From NCBI GenBank assembly GCA_900542765.1, contig UQOX01000011.1, positions 1 through 64,000 on the forward strand: a stretch of 64,000 nucleotides of DNA, read 5' to 3'. Positions 63,101 through 64,000 of this stretch are shown here, piece by piece (positions within the stretch are counted from its first letter, which is position 1; each line of letters begins with the position of its first letter). This DNA is from an uncultured Porphyromonadaceae bacterium. GTDB lineage: Bacteria > Bacteroidota > Bacteroidia > Bacteroidales > UBA11471. A program made the translations under genes and the position numbers. A model generated the notes under the pieces. That model saw only the letters and a program-made list of their open reading frames with translations, was not told the origin of the DNA and made no database searches.

Positions 63101-63504
63101 CGCTGGCTGCCACATACCAAATAAATATCGAGTTTGCCGCCGCTCGTGCCATATCGGCAACCATCGAGCGAAACCCGGGTCGGGGTAAAGGTCACACCCA
63201 CTTGCGGTTTGAACGTGAACGTTATCTTATCATTCTCGGTGGGCGATGAGCTTTGTGTCACCGGCTGGAATTGGGTAAACTTGATGCCGTTGGTTTCCCG
63301 CATGGCAAAATAGGGGACATTACTGCCGGTAGCATTCATGTCATAGGCAAAGAGCGACTTGTCGCTACGCGTAGCCGTGTGGACAGCCACGCCTTCATCG
63401 AGTGGCCAGTGGATATACCATTCGCCGGAAGCCGCCGATGCCGCAAGGGGCATCGTCATGACAGCCAGCAGAAGTAGCTGCCACCCAAAAGCACATTTTT
63501 TCAT
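60154..63504 (-). CDS. Multidomain secreted CE8 pectinesterase with sorting-like C-terminus
   Basis: An 1116-residue protein with a signal peptide (MKKCAFGWQLLLLAVMTMPL, cut near residue 25). Domains in order: a beta-sandwich (about 30-200, resembling a carbohydrate-binding module), one or two InlB/Bacteroides-type repeats (about 205-365, with NWTNAAGDVVAETPAFTHTL), a second sandwich, an SbsA-like Ig domain (about 550-645), the CE8 pectin methylesterase (about 650-950) and a C-terminal fibronectin-like/sorting tail ending LPLRGVYYVRVNG. The CE8 catalytic set is complete: D777 in YQDTYL, D802 in GAVDFIYGG and R863 in WLGRPWHD. It removes methyl esters from pectin at the cell surface; export by type IX secretion is inferred from the tail. 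Confidence 0.9.
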   Translation of the reverse strand: MKKCAFGWQLLLLAVMTMPLAASAASGEWYIHWPLDEGVAVHTATRSDKSLFAYDMNATGSNVPYFAMRETNGIKFTQFQPVTQSSSPTENDKITFTFKPQVGVTFTPTRVSLDGCRYGTSGGKLDIYLVCGSQRINLVKGANPNRNDDTSTYSFDVSSITNTTEEMTVEIYLYGLAANKQVGLANIKVAGTFEGTPESVPVYGISVQTNLPDAGIIRQAPVGDSFNENTQIALEAVANFGYRFLNWTNAAGDVVAETPAFTHTLTADAAFTANFETVNIYTLDLTIDGAPDYMVSLSDEGTMVDGKRMYEEGTALQLNATSGVIYTFTNWENGATSSTRTMKLTEDASLTAVYSHVPFICGWDFYKAGSGNRAGDIYNDSQNAGMLVLRKADGTTGTWLDRSALSSNPTYENRYAIVNWKPLADRYYYEASFSTKGYYNIHIQSSMLLSFNGYSVQKLQYSLDGETYKDFGEINIVNPKVWYDDDSALPAEAENQEKIYVRWIPDYDSPLVGTETTSDGTAMSGIYVLADQLLEDDSVAPQLQSSIPAADAVDITADGSIVLNFDEIVKEGTGNCTLNGQVLDDVTFSGATVICRYHNLDYNTLYTVNIPAGAIVDRSGNAFAGTSFSFTTMNRRQPEARLFDAVVAQDGSGDYATPAEAIAAAPAGRTSPWLIFIKEGYYKGHIEIPENKPYIYLIGQDKEKVTITDDVLCGGDNAVHVSVGASVVCQASDFYAENISFENEYGVVQNNGPQALAMFSNNDRICFYNCKLRSYQDTYLTSTKAVDDRHYLKDCFIEGAVDFIYGGGDVYFDECTLNIVRTSGGYIVAPSHSPATKWGYVFYRNRITAPTRPTTATDVWLGRPWHDACKTVFLYTCSEVTIPATGWYESMGTIPAIFADYKTTDAEGNLLDLSNRRDTYYYVDDSGQKIYGKAKNALTDEEAETYTYANVLNGSDYWNPRELMEAVDVPEGLSFTADDKLSWTAVDYAMCYVVHCNDRVVGFTTEPSYAPEQLSDTDVYRVQAVNEYGSLGQLSEPLSKSSSLAPAVADDAFSMLSVEGGVTFRGILPGAQVEVFTPGGMILLSRVATASDLTVQLPLRGVYYVRVNGLTRAFVY

Positions 63505-63540
63505 GGAGTAAAAATTTAAGCGTGTATTTGTTGTATGGAG

Positions 63541-64000
63541 TTATCGAATGAGTTTGGTCACGAGGTTTGTCCCGTCGGAATATATCTCTTTCTTGAAATA
63601 GATGCCATGCTCAGGGACGACAGGCAAAAGGGTTCCGCAAATGTCATAATAGAGCGTCCGCGCCAAAGTCGCACCCGGAACAGCCGTCTCGGATATGGCC
63701 GAAGCCGAAGAGGCGACACCGTGCAGAGTGACGTGACTCAGGCATATCGTCTTGCCGGTAGCCTGTGAACTGTACCAGGGATAAACCCGGAGGAGCAACG
63801 TCTCGCCGGCCTGCAACTCCACGACGGGCTGGTATTGTATGGCATACATCGTGTTGGCCGTCATGGCCGAGGTGAGCTCGGCTATCGAAGTGGCATCGGC
63901 GAAGTCGGGTTGTGTCGAGTATGAGATGCGACAGCGCATGCCGCTACCGCCGGCACCGCACACATAGAGACCGATCGAGTCGATATGCAGGACCGTTCCC
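63541..64000 (-). CDS. C-terminal part of a secreted protein with sorting-like tail (5' end outside window)
   Basis: The minus-strand frame is open from 63541 to the right edge (upstream codons read GTVLHIDSIGLYVCGAGGSG), so only about 153 C-terminal residues are seen; the GTG at 63963 is internal. The visible part is a carbohydrate-binding-like beta sandwich (MYAIQYQPVVELQAGETLLL, TICLSHVTLHGV) followed by a sorting-like tail (YYDICGTLLPVVPEHGIYFK, then NLVTKLIR). It lies 36 bases ahead of the CE8 gene on the same strand and is probably co-transcribed. The catalytic part, if any, is outside the window; a pectin-active enzyme would fit the neighbours. Confidence 0.78.
   Translation of the reverse strand, partial: GTVLHIDSIGLYVCGAGGSGMRCRISYSTQPDFADATSIAELTSAMTANTMYAIQYQPVVELQAGETLLLRVYPWYSSQATGKTICLSHVTLHGVASSASAISETAVPGATLARTLYYDICGTLLPVVPEHGIYFKKEIYSDGTNLVTKLIR

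Noticed and set aside
1..64000. Search for tRNA, rRNA, insertion sequences, phage genes and defence systems
   Set aside because: No transposase, integrase, terminal inverted repeats, restriction genes, Cas genes or cloverleaf sequence could be recognised by reading; a program such as tRNAscan-SE would settle the tRNA point.

Overview
The window is a chromosomal segment of a member of the Bacteroidota, most likely order Bacteroidales. This rests on the gene content (type IX secretion regulator PorX next to PorW/SprE, PCMD and DUF3332 lipoproteins, the rpmB-rpmG-DUF4295 trio, a Wzi-type capsule protein, DUF3127) and on the promoters, which repeatedly show the Bacteroidota pattern TTTG - about 20 bases - TAnnTTTG. 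Base composition is moderately GC-rich in genes and AT-rich between them. I cannot name the genus. No rRNA, tRNA, insertion sequence, prophage or CRISPR array was seen.

Layout. 1-1328: end of a surface protein built of near-identical 165-residue MBG-type repeats with a sorting-like C-terminus. 1404-8981 (minus): aroA, a small membrane protein with a CCGxHxxC motif, a metal ABC permease, porW/sprE, porX, tsaE and an Imm17-like protein, closely packed. 9353-10687: gdhA. 10802-18055 (minus): purH followed by the cell-shape cluster mreB-mreC-mreD-mrdA-rodA. 18218-22280: a U32 peptidase-family protein overlapping metA (Glu111, so probably an acetyltransferase), then divergent asnA. 22490-30595: DUF3332 lipoprotein, secreted esterase, Dabb protein with a GH13 enzyme, prs, a PCMD lipoprotein with an outer-membrane barrel, and a NamZ-family muramidase. 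30790-31060: an array of four promoter-like repeats in front of a small secreted protein and an Hsp20.

32212-44958 is an exopolysaccharide/capsule region: a membrane GT2 (minus), then wza, wzc, a Wzy-like polymerase, two GT4 enzymes, a WecG/TagA transferase, a lipocalin-like lipoprotein, wzi and a CpsB phosphatase. rpmE2 sits on the opposite strand between wzi and cpsB. No flippase or initiating sugar-phosphate transferase is visible. 45059-52413 is housekeeping: DUF3127, rsfS-ftsH-cdsA, rpmB-rpmG-DUF4295 and tsaD-cinA.

52508-57828 is tamB overlapping a fucosyltransferase-like gene. 57939-64000 is a pectin-degradation region: a PL10 pectate lyase fused to a diverged CE8 domain, a convergent 1116-residue CE8 pectinesterase with accessory domains, and the end of another secreted protein. 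The sorting-like tails on the proteins at both ends of the window fit with the type IX secretion genes inside it. Most of the window is ordinary core genome. The points I would look at again are the promoter-repeat array, the MBG repeat protein, the CCGxHxxC protein beside the orphan metal permease, the tamB-glycosyltransferase pair and the paired intact and diverged CE8 domains.
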